Both the position numbers and the translations under genes were made by a program. This document shows positions 15,864-25,100 of a stretch of 43,197 nucleotides of DNA, piece by piece. The first letter of the stretch is position 1, and each line of letters starts with the position of its first letter. This DNA is from an uncultured Bulleidia sp. (GTDB taxonomy: Bacteria; Bacillota_I; Bacilli_A; Erysipelotrichales; Erysipelotrichaceae), in assembly GCA_934754415.1 (NCBI GenBank), contig CAKVIS010000012.1, forward strand, positions 1-43,197. The letters are read 5' to 3'. The notes under the pieces are model-generated. The model made no database searches. It saw nothing but the letters and a program-made list of their open reading frames with translations, and was not told where the DNA came from.

Positions 15864-18334
15864 ACAATACCTCTCAAATGTAACTGTTGTTCCAGCTCTC
15901 TTGAAGACATTCTTTTTGCGCCATTTGCCAAAGCCGCATTCTGAATTAAGGCATCGCCAGTCACAACAGTGCAATCCAGTTTCTTTTTATTCTGATATAC
16001 ATATCTTTCAATATAGGCATCAGCAGTGATGTCTGTTCTTGTATACACAACTTCCACTCCACCCTGCTTATAGGAAGAACCAATATTATCTTTTCGTCTG
16101 TATCCGTCAAACACAAGAATCACCGGTTGTCTGAGATATGCCTGATAGGCAAAGATGTAGTCAATCAGCTTATCTCTGGCGGCGGAAAGATCATCTTTCA
16201 GATGTGCCAGACTGTCCCATCCAAACACACAGTTATATCCATCAATAATCATTACCTGCAGTTTTGAATCTTTCTTAACAATATCCACATGCGTTCTTGT
16301 GTCTTCCACCTTTTTGACAGGCTTATCTTTTTTCTTCTGATTACGATTGGAGCCGCTTGCCTTATCCAGAATTCCTTCCAGCTCTTCTTCCTTCACCTTC
16401 ATGGTCTGATGTACATAAGAAGATACAGCACTTTCTTTCTTCATATCTATATGCATGTATTCACTCACTTCATTCCATGGCACATAGAAACCCGCACCAT
16501 GAGCACAGAATACAGAGCCCGTCGGATGTCTCACATCATTTTCAGGATCATATCCTTTTTCTTTTACCACTTCTTCCTGATTTTTCACTTCTTCATATCC
16601 GCATGGTATACACTGAATTCTACCAAGTCCATGTGTAAAGGTAATCAGTTCAGCAGTATAGTTCATCAAGGTTCTGACAGGTCCTTTCCCTTTAAGAATC
16701 ACTTTCCTGTCATCCTGTTCACTGATTTCAAATTCCGCTTCTTTCTGTTCAAGATCAAATAAAGTTTTAGATAAAGCATCTGAAGGAACTTCTGCAGTAA
16801 AGGCATAATACGGTTCCAGCAATACATTTTCTGCCTGCATTAAGCCCTGTCTTACACTGCGTAGAGCAGCCTGTCTGAAATCTCCTGCTGAGGTATGTTT
16901 CAAACTGCCTTTTGCGGCCAGTAAAGTAATACGCACATCCGTAAGTGCCGCGCAAGTCAGAACACCCCTGTGTGTATACGAAAGATACTTCAGGATAGAA
17001 GACTCCCAGGCAAGAGATAAAGATCCATGTGGTACTTCACTGAGAATTTCCACACCTTTCCCTCTTGGTAAAGGTGTCAGTTTCACAACCACTTCACTAT
17101 AATGGCGCAATGGTTCAAAATGTCCCACACCAATGACTTCATGGCGTATTGTCTCCTGATAGACCACACCACCTGTACCAAAGCCCACTTCAATACCCGT
17201 TCTGTCCTTGATTTTTTTGACCAGTACTTCTTTCTGCATTTCGCCCATGATGCGGACATGTATCTTATGCTTTTCCGTATCTATATCCATCATGAGCTGA
17301 GGATCTTCCTGACTTAATCTGTTACACGTATCTACTAATGCCAGCATATCGGATTTTCCCTGCACAAGCAGCTCATATTCCATATAGCCATGTAATACAG
17401 CAGGTTCTCCATCACTTTGTACACCCAGTCCCTGTAAAGCTTCCAGATGTACAGGCCCTTTCACTGTCACAATCATTCCTGCAGATGCCTGAGGAACCAC
17501 TTCATATTTTTTACCGGTATAGATACGTATCTGATCTACTTTATCTTCTTCATTCAATTTCTGTTTTGCATATACTGCACCACCGGTGATTTTCATTTTG
17601 GTCAGTCTGTTACCTGCATCATCTTCTGCCACATCATAAACCAGAGCACCAAATTCCTCAGGATATTGCTTGTCCATACTGACAACAGTAATCAGGTCCA
17701 GTAAGGTATCTACTCCCTGCTGTTTTAAAGCAGAGCCAAATACCACAGGGAAAAACTGTCTGGTCTCAAATAAGGTCTGCAAGGTTTCTTTTGAAAGTGC
17801 ACCTGAAGAAAGATATTCTTCCAGACTATCTTCCGATACCATGGCAACATCTTCGAGATTTTCTTCATTCCATACAATACAGTTCTTACTGCATCTGTCC
17901 ATAAGATCTTTCATAATGGCTTCTGAACCCAGATGGGAAATATCCATTTTATTCACAAAGATAACAACAGGCACATGATAATGTTCCAGACATCTCCAGA
18001 TAGTCTCTGTATGTGTCTGTACGCCATCCTGCCCGTTGATCAGAAGTACTGCCACATCCAATACCTGCAGGCTTCTTTCCATCTCACTTGAAAAGTCTAC
18101 ATGCCCTGGCGTGTCTACCACAAACATGGAATAGTCTTTCCAGATAAAATGGGCATCTTTTGCATAAATGGTAATACCGTGGTCTCTTTCCTGAGCATCA
18201 TAATCCAAAACAGAACTTGCATGATCCACCCTGCCTAAAGCAGAAATCGTACCACTTTCATACAGCATATCTTCTATGCATGTTGTCTTACCGGCATCTA
18301 CATGTGCCACTACACCAATCACTTTATTTTTCAT
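15860..18334 (-). CDS. TetM/EF-G-like translational GTPase fused to a C-terminal Rae1/YacP-like NYN nuclease
   Basis: The 824-residue protein starts with a translation-factor GTPase: G1 AHVDAGKTT (10-18), G3 DTPGH (74-78), G4 NKMD (128-131), followed by an OB domain II, domains III-V in TetM/TetO-like arrangement (to about 640), a lysine-rich linker (about 645-690), and an NYN/PIN-like domain (692-824) of the YacP/Rae1 type. The four acidic active-site positions are present: D698 in IIDGYN, D743 in VFDGYRR, D768/D772 in TDITAD and D794 in VTGDA. TetM-type factors enter the ribosomal A site; Bacillus Rae1 is known to cleave mRNA in the A site. A GTPase that delivers a nuclease to stalled ribosomes is therefore a direct inference. 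The ATG at 18334 has no ribosome binding site; TATAAT ends six bases upstream. It heads the operon. Confidence 0.88.
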   Translation of the reverse strand: MKNKVIGVVAHVDAGKTTCIEDMLYESGTISALGRVDHASSVLDYDAQERDHGITIYAKDAHFIWKDYSMFVVDTPGHVDFSSEMERSLQVLDVAVLLINGQDGVQTHTETIWRCLEHYHVPVVIFVNKMDISHLGSEAIMKDLMDRCSKNCIVWNEENLEDVAMVSEDSLEEYLSSGALSKETLQTLFETRQFFPVVFGSALKQQGVDTLLDLITVVSMDKQYPEEFGALVYDVAEDDAGNRLTKMKITGGAVYAKQKLNEEDKVDQIRIYTGKKYEVVPQASAGMIVTVKGPVHLEALQGLGVQSDGEPAVLHGYMEYELLVQGKSDMLALVDTCNRLSQEDPQLMMDIDTEKHKIHVRIMGEMQKEVLVKKIKDRTGIEVGFGTGGVVYQETIRHEVIGVGHFEPLRHYSEVVVKLTPLPRGKGVEILSEVPHGSLSLAWESSILKYLSYTHRGVLTCAALTDVRITLLAAKGSLKHTSAGDFRQAALRSVRQGLMQAENVLLEPYYAFTAEVPSDALSKTLFDLEQKEAEFEISEQDDRKVILKGKGPVRTLMNYTAELITFTHGLGRIQCIPCGYEEVKNQEEVVKEKGYDPENDVRHPTGSVFCAHGAGFYVPWNEVSEYMHIDMKKESAVSSYVHQTMKVKEEELEGILDKASGSNRNQKKKDKPVKKVEDTRTHVDIVKKDSKLQVMIIDGYNCVFGWDSLAHLKDDLSAARDKLIDYIFAYQAYLRQPVILVFDGYRRKDNIGSSYKQGGVEVVYTRTDITADAYIERYVYQNKKKLDCTVVTGDALIQNAALANGAKRMSSRELEQQLHLRGIV

Positions 18335-18340
18335 GTGTCT

Positions 18341-18346
18341 ATTATA
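18341..18346 (-). promoter_or_regulatory. -10 box of the GTPase-NYN operon (leaderless start)
   Basis: TATAAT on the minus strand, six bases before the ATG at 18332-18334, so transcription should begin at the A of the start codon. No good -35 is seen at 17 bases. The box is embedded in the T-run of the glycosidase terminator. Confidence 0.55.
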
Positions 18347-18385
18347 AAAAAGAAAAGAAGTCCTATCTACCAGAACTCCTCTTCT
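18344..18385 (-). terminator. Intrinsic terminator after the GH1 gene
   Basis: On the minus strand AAGAGGAGTTCT and AGGACTTCTTTT (18353-18364 and 18372-18383) make a 12-pair stem with some G-U pairs and a seven-base loop, followed by CTTTTTT. It ends the DUF1294-to-GH1 operon and overlaps the promoter of the next operon. Confidence 0.75.
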
Positions 18386-18393
18386 TCATCGAT

Positions 18394-19884
18394 TTATTTC
18401 AGATCTTCTCCATTGGAACGAATACACTTCTGATACCAGAAATAAGAATCTTTCTTAGATCTTTTGAAAGTACCCTGACCATAGTTATCCGCATCTACAT
18501 AGACCTGACCATAACGTTTAGCCATTTCACCTTCACCATTGGAAACCATATCCACACATCCCCAGTACAGATATCCCATAAGATCCACACCGTCCAGTTC
18601 CACTGCATCTTTCATAGACTGAATGTTGCAGCGCATGTAGTCAATACGATAATCATCATGTACCGTACCATCTTCAAATACATCATTCCATCCAATACCG
18701 TTTTCTACACACCATAATGGACAATGATATCTGTTTTCAAAAATATTCAGAGCAATTCTCAGGCACTGAGGATCAGTACCCCATCCCCAGGCGTTGGTCT
18801 TGAGATAAGGATTGGCAACCTGTCTTCCATCAGCACCATTGCCTCCGCCTTTATCTCCCTCCTGATGAGTAGTGAATGTATTACTTCCATAGGTAGAGAA
18901 ACTCAGGAAATCACAGACACCTTTCTGCAGAATTTCAGCATCTCCTTCCTGTTCAGGCAGTGTGATCCCTGCTCTTTCATAGGCAAGCAGTTTATATTTA
19001 GGATACTTCCCAAGCATCTGTACATCAGAGAAGAATAATGTATTATCTTCCATCTGATGTGCAAGTAACTGATCATATGGATCTGCAGTCAACCCATAGC
19101 TTGGTCCAAAGGCAAGCATCATACCAACTTTGATTTCCGGATAAGATGCATGGGCAGCCATCACTGTCTTTGCACTGGCAAGGAACTGATGGTAAGCCGC
19201 ATTGGCAATACTTTGATCATCTGCATGAATCAGTCCACCTGCTACATATGGTGCCACTTCAATCAGATTGATTTCATTAAATGTCAGATAATATTTTACT
19301 TTTCCTCTGTATCTTTCAAAAGCAGTAGTCGCATACTTCACAAAAGCATCCACCAGTTTTCTGTCTGCCCATCCGTTACATCTTTGAGCAAAACTCAATG
19401 GTGTTTCATAATGATGCAAGGTTACCAATGGTTCAATCCCATACTTCTTACATTCATCAAAAACAGCATCATAGAAAGCCAGTCCTGCTTCATTTGGTTT
19501 TTCATCATCCCCATTTGGAAACAGCCTGGACCATTTCATGGAAATACGCAGACAGTTGAATCCTTCTTCTGCAAGTAATGCAATATCTTCTTTATAATGA
19601 TGATAAAAATCTGAAGCAATATGAGAAGGATAATAATACTTTTTATCCTCCAGTTCCACAGGAATTGCTCCTTCAGGCAGATGTCTTTCAGGTGAACCGA
19701 AACATAACGGTGTAGAACCTGTTGTTCCATCCGGCTTTCTCCATGTGACCTGTCGACGAACGGTATGAGAACCGTTTGTCATGACATCACCGGTCGCAAG
19801 ACCTGCACCACCTTCATGAACACCTCCTTCATACTGATTGGCAGCTGTTGCACCGCCCCACAAAAAATCTTTTCTAAAACCCAT
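18394..19884 (-). CDS. Glycoside hydrolase family 1 (beta-glucosidase / 6-phospho-beta-glucosidase)
   Basis: A 496-residue (beta/alpha)8 retaining glycosidase of family GH1. The acid/base glutamate is E204 in TFNEIN and the nucleophile E394 in CVENGIGWND; the N-terminal FLWGGATAANQYEG is the classic GH1 start. The C-terminal segment (SNGEGEMAKRYGQVYVD, followed by FKRSKKDSYFWYQK) resembles phospho-beta-glucosidases, which cleave PTS-imported beta-glucosides in the cytoplasm, so that activity is the likeliest. No PTS gene is adjacent. The start has GGAGG five bases upstream and lies nine bases after the sdaAA stop; co-transcription with serine dehydratase genes is unusual. Confidence 0.9.
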   Translation of the reverse strand: MGFRKDFLWGGATAANQYEGGVHEGGAGLATGDVMTNGSHTVRRQVTWRKPDGTTGSTPLCFGSPERHLPEGAIPVELEDKKYYYPSHIASDFYHHYKEDIALLAEEGFNCLRISMKWSRLFPNGDDEKPNEAGLAFYDAVFDECKKYGIEPLVTLHHYETPLSFAQRCNGWADRKLVDAFVKYATTAFERYRGKVKYYLTFNEINLIEVAPYVAGGLIHADDQSIANAAYHQFLASAKTVMAAHASYPEIKVGMMLAFGPSYGLTADPYDQLLAHQMEDNTLFFSDVQMLGKYPKYKLLAYERAGITLPEQEGDAEILQKGVCDFLSFSTYGSNTFTTHQEGDKGGGNGADGRQVANPYLKTNAWGWGTDPQCLRIALNIFENRYHCPLWCVENGIGWNDVFEDGTVHDDYRIDYMRCNIQSMKDAVELDGVDLMGYLYWGCVDMVSNGEGEMAKRYGQVYVDADNYGQGTFKRSKKDSYFWYQKCIRSNGEDLK

Positions 19885-19893
19885 AACGACCTC

Positions 19894-20769
19894 CTATCTG
19901 GTTTCCCCACTCATTTTCCGGGCTATATTTTTACCGGTAGGAGTTCCTGCAAGACCTCCTATACCGGTCTCTTTAATTTCCAAAGGCATATGTGCTCCAA
20001 TAGCACCCATGGCATCAATCACTTCATCCGCAGGAATTCTGGAAGTAATCCCTGCCATAGCCATGTCACAGGAAGTAACTGCATTCACAGCTCCCATCAC
20101 ATTTCTTTTAACACATGGCACTTCTACAAGTCCTGCCACCGGATCACACGCAAGTCCCAGCACATTCTTCAATGCAAAGGCACTTGCATTTAAAATACAC
20201 TGTTCATCCCCGCCTTCAAGATAGGCAAGTGCTCCGGCTGCCATACTGCTGGCAGACCCGATTTCTGCCTGGCATCCCCCCTGGGCACCAGACAACGAGG
20301 CTCTGTGTCCGATAACACCCCCGATACCACCGGCTATCAGTAAAGCTTCCACCATCCTCTGCTCACTGACAGATTTTGTTTCCTGGTAAGCTACCAGTAC
20401 TGCCGGTAATACCCCACAGCTTCCTGCTGTAGGAGATGCCACAATTCTTTTCATGCAGGCATTACAACCTGCTACTCTCAAAGCTTTCTCCATGACATTG
20501 GAAATAAAAGACCCACTCAGCATTTCCTGCCTGTCTATTCTTTTCTGTAAAATACCTGCTTCCTGCCCCACCAGTCCGCTGTTACTCAGCATGGAAGGAT
20601 CATAGGCAGCAATAGATGCTTTCATAGCATCATACATGCCTTTCATTTTTTCCAGTGCAGCAGCTTCTTCCATACCTGACTCTTTACAATCTTCCTGTAA
20701 AATGACTTTCCACATAGGAAGATGCGTTGCAGTACACTGCTTTACAATATCTTCTAACGCATGAAACAT
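19894..20769 (-). CDS. sdaAA: L-serine ammonia-lyase, iron-sulfur-dependent, alpha subunit
   Basis: The 291-residue catalytic subunit of the two-part Fe-S serine dehydratase, converting L-serine to pyruvate and ammonia. The conserved cysteines for the oxygen-sensitive 4Fe-4S cluster are in CNACMKRIVASPTAGSCG, and CDPVAGLVEVPC, with GGCQAEIGSASSMAAG between them. It starts one base after the sdaAB stop with AGGAG upstream, so the two subunits are coupled. The enzyme links amino-acid fermentation to pyruvate. Confidence 0.96.
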   Translation of the reverse strand: MFHALEDIVKQCTATHLPMWKVILQEDCKESGMEEAAALEKMKGMYDAMKASIAAYDPSMLSNSGLVGQEAGILQKRIDRQEMLSGSFISNVMEKALRVAGCNACMKRIVASPTAGSCGVLPAVLVAYQETKSVSEQRMVEALLIAGGIGGVIGHRASLSGAQGGCQAEIGSASSMAAGALAYLEGGDEQCILNASAFALKNVLGLACDPVAGLVEVPCVKRNVMGAVNAVTSCDMAMAGITSRIPADEVIDAMGAIGAHMPLEIKETGIGGLAGTPTGKNIARKMSGETR

Positions 20770-20770
20770 G

Positions 20771-21436
20771 TTATTCTCCTAAGCTCAGGTAAGTTACTTT
20801 CAAAATACCTTCCTGCTTCTTTAACCACTCAAGACCAGCTGAAGGCACTTCCTGGTCACATTCTATTACCGTTACGGCATGACCCCCTCTGCTGTCTCTG
20901 TCCAGCTGTACAGTCGCAATATTGATATGCTCTTTGGCAAGCATACCTGTCACATTAGCCACTTCTCCTGGTCGATCATCATTTTCCACAATCAATGTCG
21001 GATAAGAACCACTGAAAACAGTCTTCAGCCCATCAATCTCACGAATCTCAATTCTGCCTCCACCGATAGAAGCACCGATGATTTCCAGTTCTTTTCCGTT
21101 AACACCATGTAAAAACATCTTTACAGAATTGGGATGTGCCTGCTCTCCAAGATCTATACCATCAAAACTATATTGTAACCCATGCTTTTTTGCTTCTTCA
21201 AAAGCATCAGGAATTCTTTCATCATCACAGCTCATCCCCATCAGTCCTGCCAGTAATGCTCTGTCTGTACCATGACCTTTACCTGTAGCCAGAAAAGAAC
21301 CATGAAAATAAATTTCTGCTTTTGCGACAGGTTCCATCATCAATTTTCTGGACACATTCCCTATACGTACAGCACCTGCCGTATGAGAAGATGAAGGCCC
21401 CACCATCACCGGACCAATGATATCAAATATATTCAT
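20771..21436 (-). CDS. sdaAB: L-serine ammonia-lyase, iron-sulfur-dependent, beta subunit
   Basis: The 221-residue beta subunit with the family start FDIIGPVMVGPSSSHTAGAV, an allosteric substrate-binding-like region ending near GGGRIEIREIDG, and a C-terminal ACT domain (about 145-215, beginning PTLIVENDDRPGEVANVT) that in this family binds amino acids. GGAGG lies upstream of the ATG. It precedes sdaAA by one base and follows the DUF4186 gene by six. Confidence 0.95.
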   Translation of the reverse strand: MNIFDIIGPVMVGPSSSHTAGAVRIGNVSRKLMMEPVAKAEIYFHGSFLATGKGHGTDRALLAGLMGMSCDDERIPDAFEEAKKHGLQYSFDGIDLGEQAHPNSVKMFLHGVNGKELEIIGASIGGGRIEIREIDGLKTVFSGSYPTLIVENDDRPGEVANVTGMLAKEHINIATVQLDRDSRGGHAVTVIECDQEVPSAGLEWLKKQEGILKVTYLSLGE

Positions 21437-21442
21437 GCGGGA

Positions 21443-21817
21443 TTACTCCTCCTTGCCTGATTCAAGTATATCCTGTTCACACCAATCCAACAACAACTCA
21501 ACTATTTTTTCCTGTTGAAGTTTTGTCAGCGGCACACCTTTTTTTACTTTATACCACTTTTCAAGACATCCTCTGCAACAACATCCCGTCGCATGTTGTG
21601 CCACGAACACAGGATGTCCTCTCATTGGTGTCTGTTTTCCATCATTTTCAGGATATGCCGGAGCCAGTCTTTTCTCTATGAAGTCCTGGGCATGAAGTCG
21701 CATGACTTCTCTTCCTTTAGAAAGATAATATGTCTTTTCTTTTTCACTCAGATGAAAAGAAGAACGGAATCTGGATTTCTTCAGTTTCTGTAATGCCTGT
21801 TGTCTTGTCTGTGTCAT
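21443..21817 (-). CDS. DUF4186 family protein
   Basis: A 124-residue soluble protein of unknown function, recognised by the very conserved block KRLAPAYPENDGKQTPMRGH and the cysteine-rich QHATGCCCRGCLEKW, which looks like a metal or Fe-S binding site. It begins three bases after DUF1294 with GGGTGA upstream and precedes sdaAB. I know no experimental role; the cysteine cluster beside an Fe-S enzyme is suggestive only. Confidence 0.85.
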   Translation of the reverse strand: MTQTRQQALQKLKKSRFRSSFHLSEKEKTYYLSKGREVMRLHAQDFIEKRLAPAYPENDGKQTPMRGHPVFVAQHATGCCCRGCLEKWYKVKKGVPLTKLQQEKIVELLLDWCEQDILESGKEE

Positions 21818-21820
21818 ACT

Positions 21821-22081
21821 TCACCCGGCAAGCAATGCATATCCCCAGATACCCATCCACAAAACACAGCAAACAGGCACCCCAATGGTAAACAGCGTGT
21901 GTAAAGTTTTATGATGGAAGACATGCATACCTGCCCATCCTCCTATACAGCCTCCCATAACACAACTGCCTAATAATATTCTTTCAGGAATACGATACTT
22001 ATGATGTACCGCTTTATATTTATCTATGCCAAACAGAATAAAACTGACGACATTCATCACTAAAAAAAGTATGCAAATCAT
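21821..22081 (-). CDS. DUF1294 family small membrane protein
   Basis: An 86-residue membrane protein with two or three hydrophobic segments and the family hallmarks LFGIDKYKAVHHKYRIPE and LGSCVMGGCIGGWAGMHVFHHKT. Function unknown. The longest frame begins with a GTG at 22123, but that reads back through two promoters; the ATG at 22079-22081 gives the normal family length, has no ribosome binding site, and lies six bases after a TATAAT box. It is the first gene of the operon that continues to the GH1 gene. Confidence 0.85.
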   Translation of the reverse strand: MICILFLVMNVVSFILFGIDKYKAVHHKYRIPERILLGSCVMGGCIGGWAGMHVFHHKTLHTLFTIGVPVCCVLWMGIWGYALLAG

Positions 22082-22087
22082 GTCCTT

Positions 22088-22111
22088 ATTATACTCCATC
22101 CATGGTATAAT
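22088..22111. promoter_or_regulatory. Divergent -10 elements of DUF1294 operon and SNF2 gene
   Basis: Minus strand TATAAT at 22088-22093, six bases before the DUF1294 ATG (leaderless). Plus strand TGG-TATAAT (box 22106-22111), an extended -10, about 24 bases before the SNF2 ATG, which does have a GGGGGTGA ribosome binding site. The two boxes are 12 bases apart, so the promoters should compete. Confidence 0.6.
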
Positions 22112-22135
22112 TTTTAAATTCACGGGGGTGAATGT

Positions 22136-25100
22136 ATGTTATCCAAGTATCAGATTCAGAAACAGGTTTCAGAAGCTACCTTTATAAAAGGTTCCAGACT
22201 CTATTCTCAGCAAAGAGTCTCACATATTTACGCTTCTAAAGATGCCTACACCAAACTGACAGAAATAGAAGGTACCGTAGAAGGGGATTCATGGGAACCT
22301 TATGAAGTATATGCCTATGTAAACGAAGACACAGGTATCCTGTTTGATTCAGACTGTACATGCGGAAAGACTTTCAAAAACTGTCCGCACACTGCTGCTT
22401 TATTACTTGCCTATCTTGATTTCAAAGAACAGGACAGCGAACCGGTTTCCGTTTCCACATCTGAAGAGATGAGTAAATTATTACTTGCTATGGACACCAG
22501 TCCTACAGATATACTGAAAATGCATTCCATTCGTCTGGAACCGGTATTAGATTTTTCCGATCCCAAAGAAATAGAATGTTCTTTCAGAATTTCTCAGAAT
22601 ACAAATAAAAGCTATGTTGTAAAAGATATTTCCCAGTTTGTGGAGAATCTGAAAAATCATTCTCTGTACAGATACGGAAAGAATCTTGAATTTGTGCATG
22701 AAGTATCCGCATTTGCTGAAGACTATATTCCTCTTGTTACTTTCTTGAAATCCATTGTGAACAGAGAAGATGCCTTTGCGAAAGAATATTCTTTTTATTC
22801 TGCGTATTATTCTCCTTCTCAGGTACGCAGATCCATGGTACTGAAAGGAAGATATTTAGATGAGTTTATGGAGATATGTCAGAATATCGAAGTAGAAGTT
22901 GCCAATACTTCCTACGCAGGAGAAGACGCTCCTTTGATTATTCGAAACGCCTTCCCTTCTTTACACAGTACACTGACAAAAGCTAACCAGGGATACATTC
23001 TTGAATCCGACAATTTCAAGTTTTATCAGGGAAATAAATTCCTGTATATTTCTCTTGCGGACAATACACCGGTCTTATATAAATTTCCAAGAACCAGTGA
23101 GAAACTTGTCACTTTACTGAGTTTCTTATCCACAAGTGATCCTCGACAGTTCTTATCAGAAAAAGATGCGTCCACTTTCACAAAAAATGTGTATCCAACC
23201 TTGATTAAAAATGTAGAGCTGGACAATCAGGCTGCTTTTGACCCATATGATTATTTACCGGATAAACCTGTTTTCCAGATCTATCTGGATTCTTTGCAGG
23301 AAGACATGATTACCTGCAGACTGGATGCGGTCTACAAAGAAGGTACATTCAATGTCTTTGATGCGTCTAATAAAGAAGGCAAAAGAGACCTCAAGGAAGA
23401 AGCTATCATGGATGCTTATGTAGCAAAATGGTTCAATTCCTTTGACACCATTCAAAAACAGATGGTTTTAACCAACGACGAAGATAAGATGTTCCATTTC
23501 CTCAACGAAGGTATTCCAGAATTGCAGTCCAAAGCCACTGTTTTTGTCAGTGATGCCCTGAAAGCTTTATCTGTACGTACTGCCCCAAAAGTCAGTATCG
23601 GTATTTCCGTCACCAAAGACAACTTATTGCAACTTGATATGGTAGCAGATACCCTTTCTCAAAACGAAATTGCAGATATCCTTGCAAAATACAATCCTAA
23701 GAAGAAGTTCTATCGTCTGAAGAACGGACAGTTTATCGATATGCAGACAAGTGAGAGCTTTAATGAATTTATGGCTATGGCAAAAGACCTGCAGTTAACC
23801 TCTTCACAGATTAAAGAAGGTTCAGCATCACTGCCTTCCTACAGAGCTTTTTATCTTAACGGCTTAAGAGATGAACAGTTACAGATATCCTATGCAGGAT
23901 CTTTCGAAGACCGCATTTCCAGAATTCAATCCATCTCCACAAAAAAATACACCTTACCATCTTCCATCAAAGCTACCTTAAGACCGTACCAGGCAGAAGG
24001 TTTCCGCTGGTTATGCGCCTTATATGAAAATGGATTTGGTGCATTACTTGCGGATGAAATGGGTTTGGGTAAAACCATCCAGGTATTAACCTTCCTGCAG
24101 AAATTTCAAAAAGACGGTAAAGCACTGGTCGTATGTCCTGCTTCCTTAGTCTATAACTGGTATTCTGAAATCACACACTTTGCCCCTGAACTCGCCTGTC
24201 TTCAGGTCATCGGTACAGCTGCAGAAAGAAAAGCCATCCTGGAAGATAACGATGTGGATGTCTACATCACTTCCTATGATCTTTTAAAACGAGATATTAA
24301 ATCCTATGAAGGCAAGAAGTTCTATGTTCAGATTGTAGATGAGGCACAATACATCAAAAATGCCAACACACAGGCATCTCAGGCAGTCAAAGCTATTCAA
24401 AGTTCTTTCCATATCGCTTTAACAGGCACACCAATTGAAAATAAACTCTCAGAACTGTGGTCAATTTTCGATTTCATTCTTCCAGGGTATTTCTATACCT
24501 ATGGCTATTTCCGATCCACATATGAAATACCGATTATAAAAGAAGAAGATGAACAGGCTCAGTATCATCTTCAGACAATGATCAGTCCCTTTGTTCTGCG
24601 CCGTTTAAAGAAAGATGTGCTCAAAGACCTTCCTGACAAACTGGAAGAAGTATACTATGCCGAAGCTACACCATCTCAGAAAGAGTTATATGATGCACGT
24701 GTACAGCGTATGAAGCAGATGATTAATTCTGCAAGTGACAAGGAATTCAAACAGGATAAAATCAAGATTTTAGCCGAACTGACAAGATTACGTCAGTTAT
24801 GCTGTAACCCGTCTTTGATTTATGAAGATTATGTCAACGGCAGTGGAAAAGAAGATATGTGTATCGATCTTATCAGACGTGCCGTTGAAGGAGGACATAA
24901 AATTCTGTTGTTCTCTCAGTTTACCAGCATGCTGGATCTGCTGTGCAAAAGACTGGAAAAAGAACATATTCCGTTCTATTTACTGGTCGGTTCCACTCCT
25001 AAAGCTAAAAGAGCTCAGCTGGTGGAACAGTTCCAGCAAGACAGTGTTCCTGTCTTCTGTATCTCCTTAAAAGCAGGGGGTACAGGCCTTAACCTGACTG

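Noticed and set aside
15860..18334. Calling the TetM-like protein a tetracycline resistance determinant
   Set aside because: It carries an extra NYN domain and a divergent C-terminal end of the factor, sits in a chromosomal operon without mobility signs, and nothing in the sequence proves ribosome protection against tetracycline.
18217..18717. 166-codon open frame on the plus strand
   Set aside because: It spans the GH1 end, its terminator and the start of the GTPase gene on the opposite strand; no ribosome binding site or domain.
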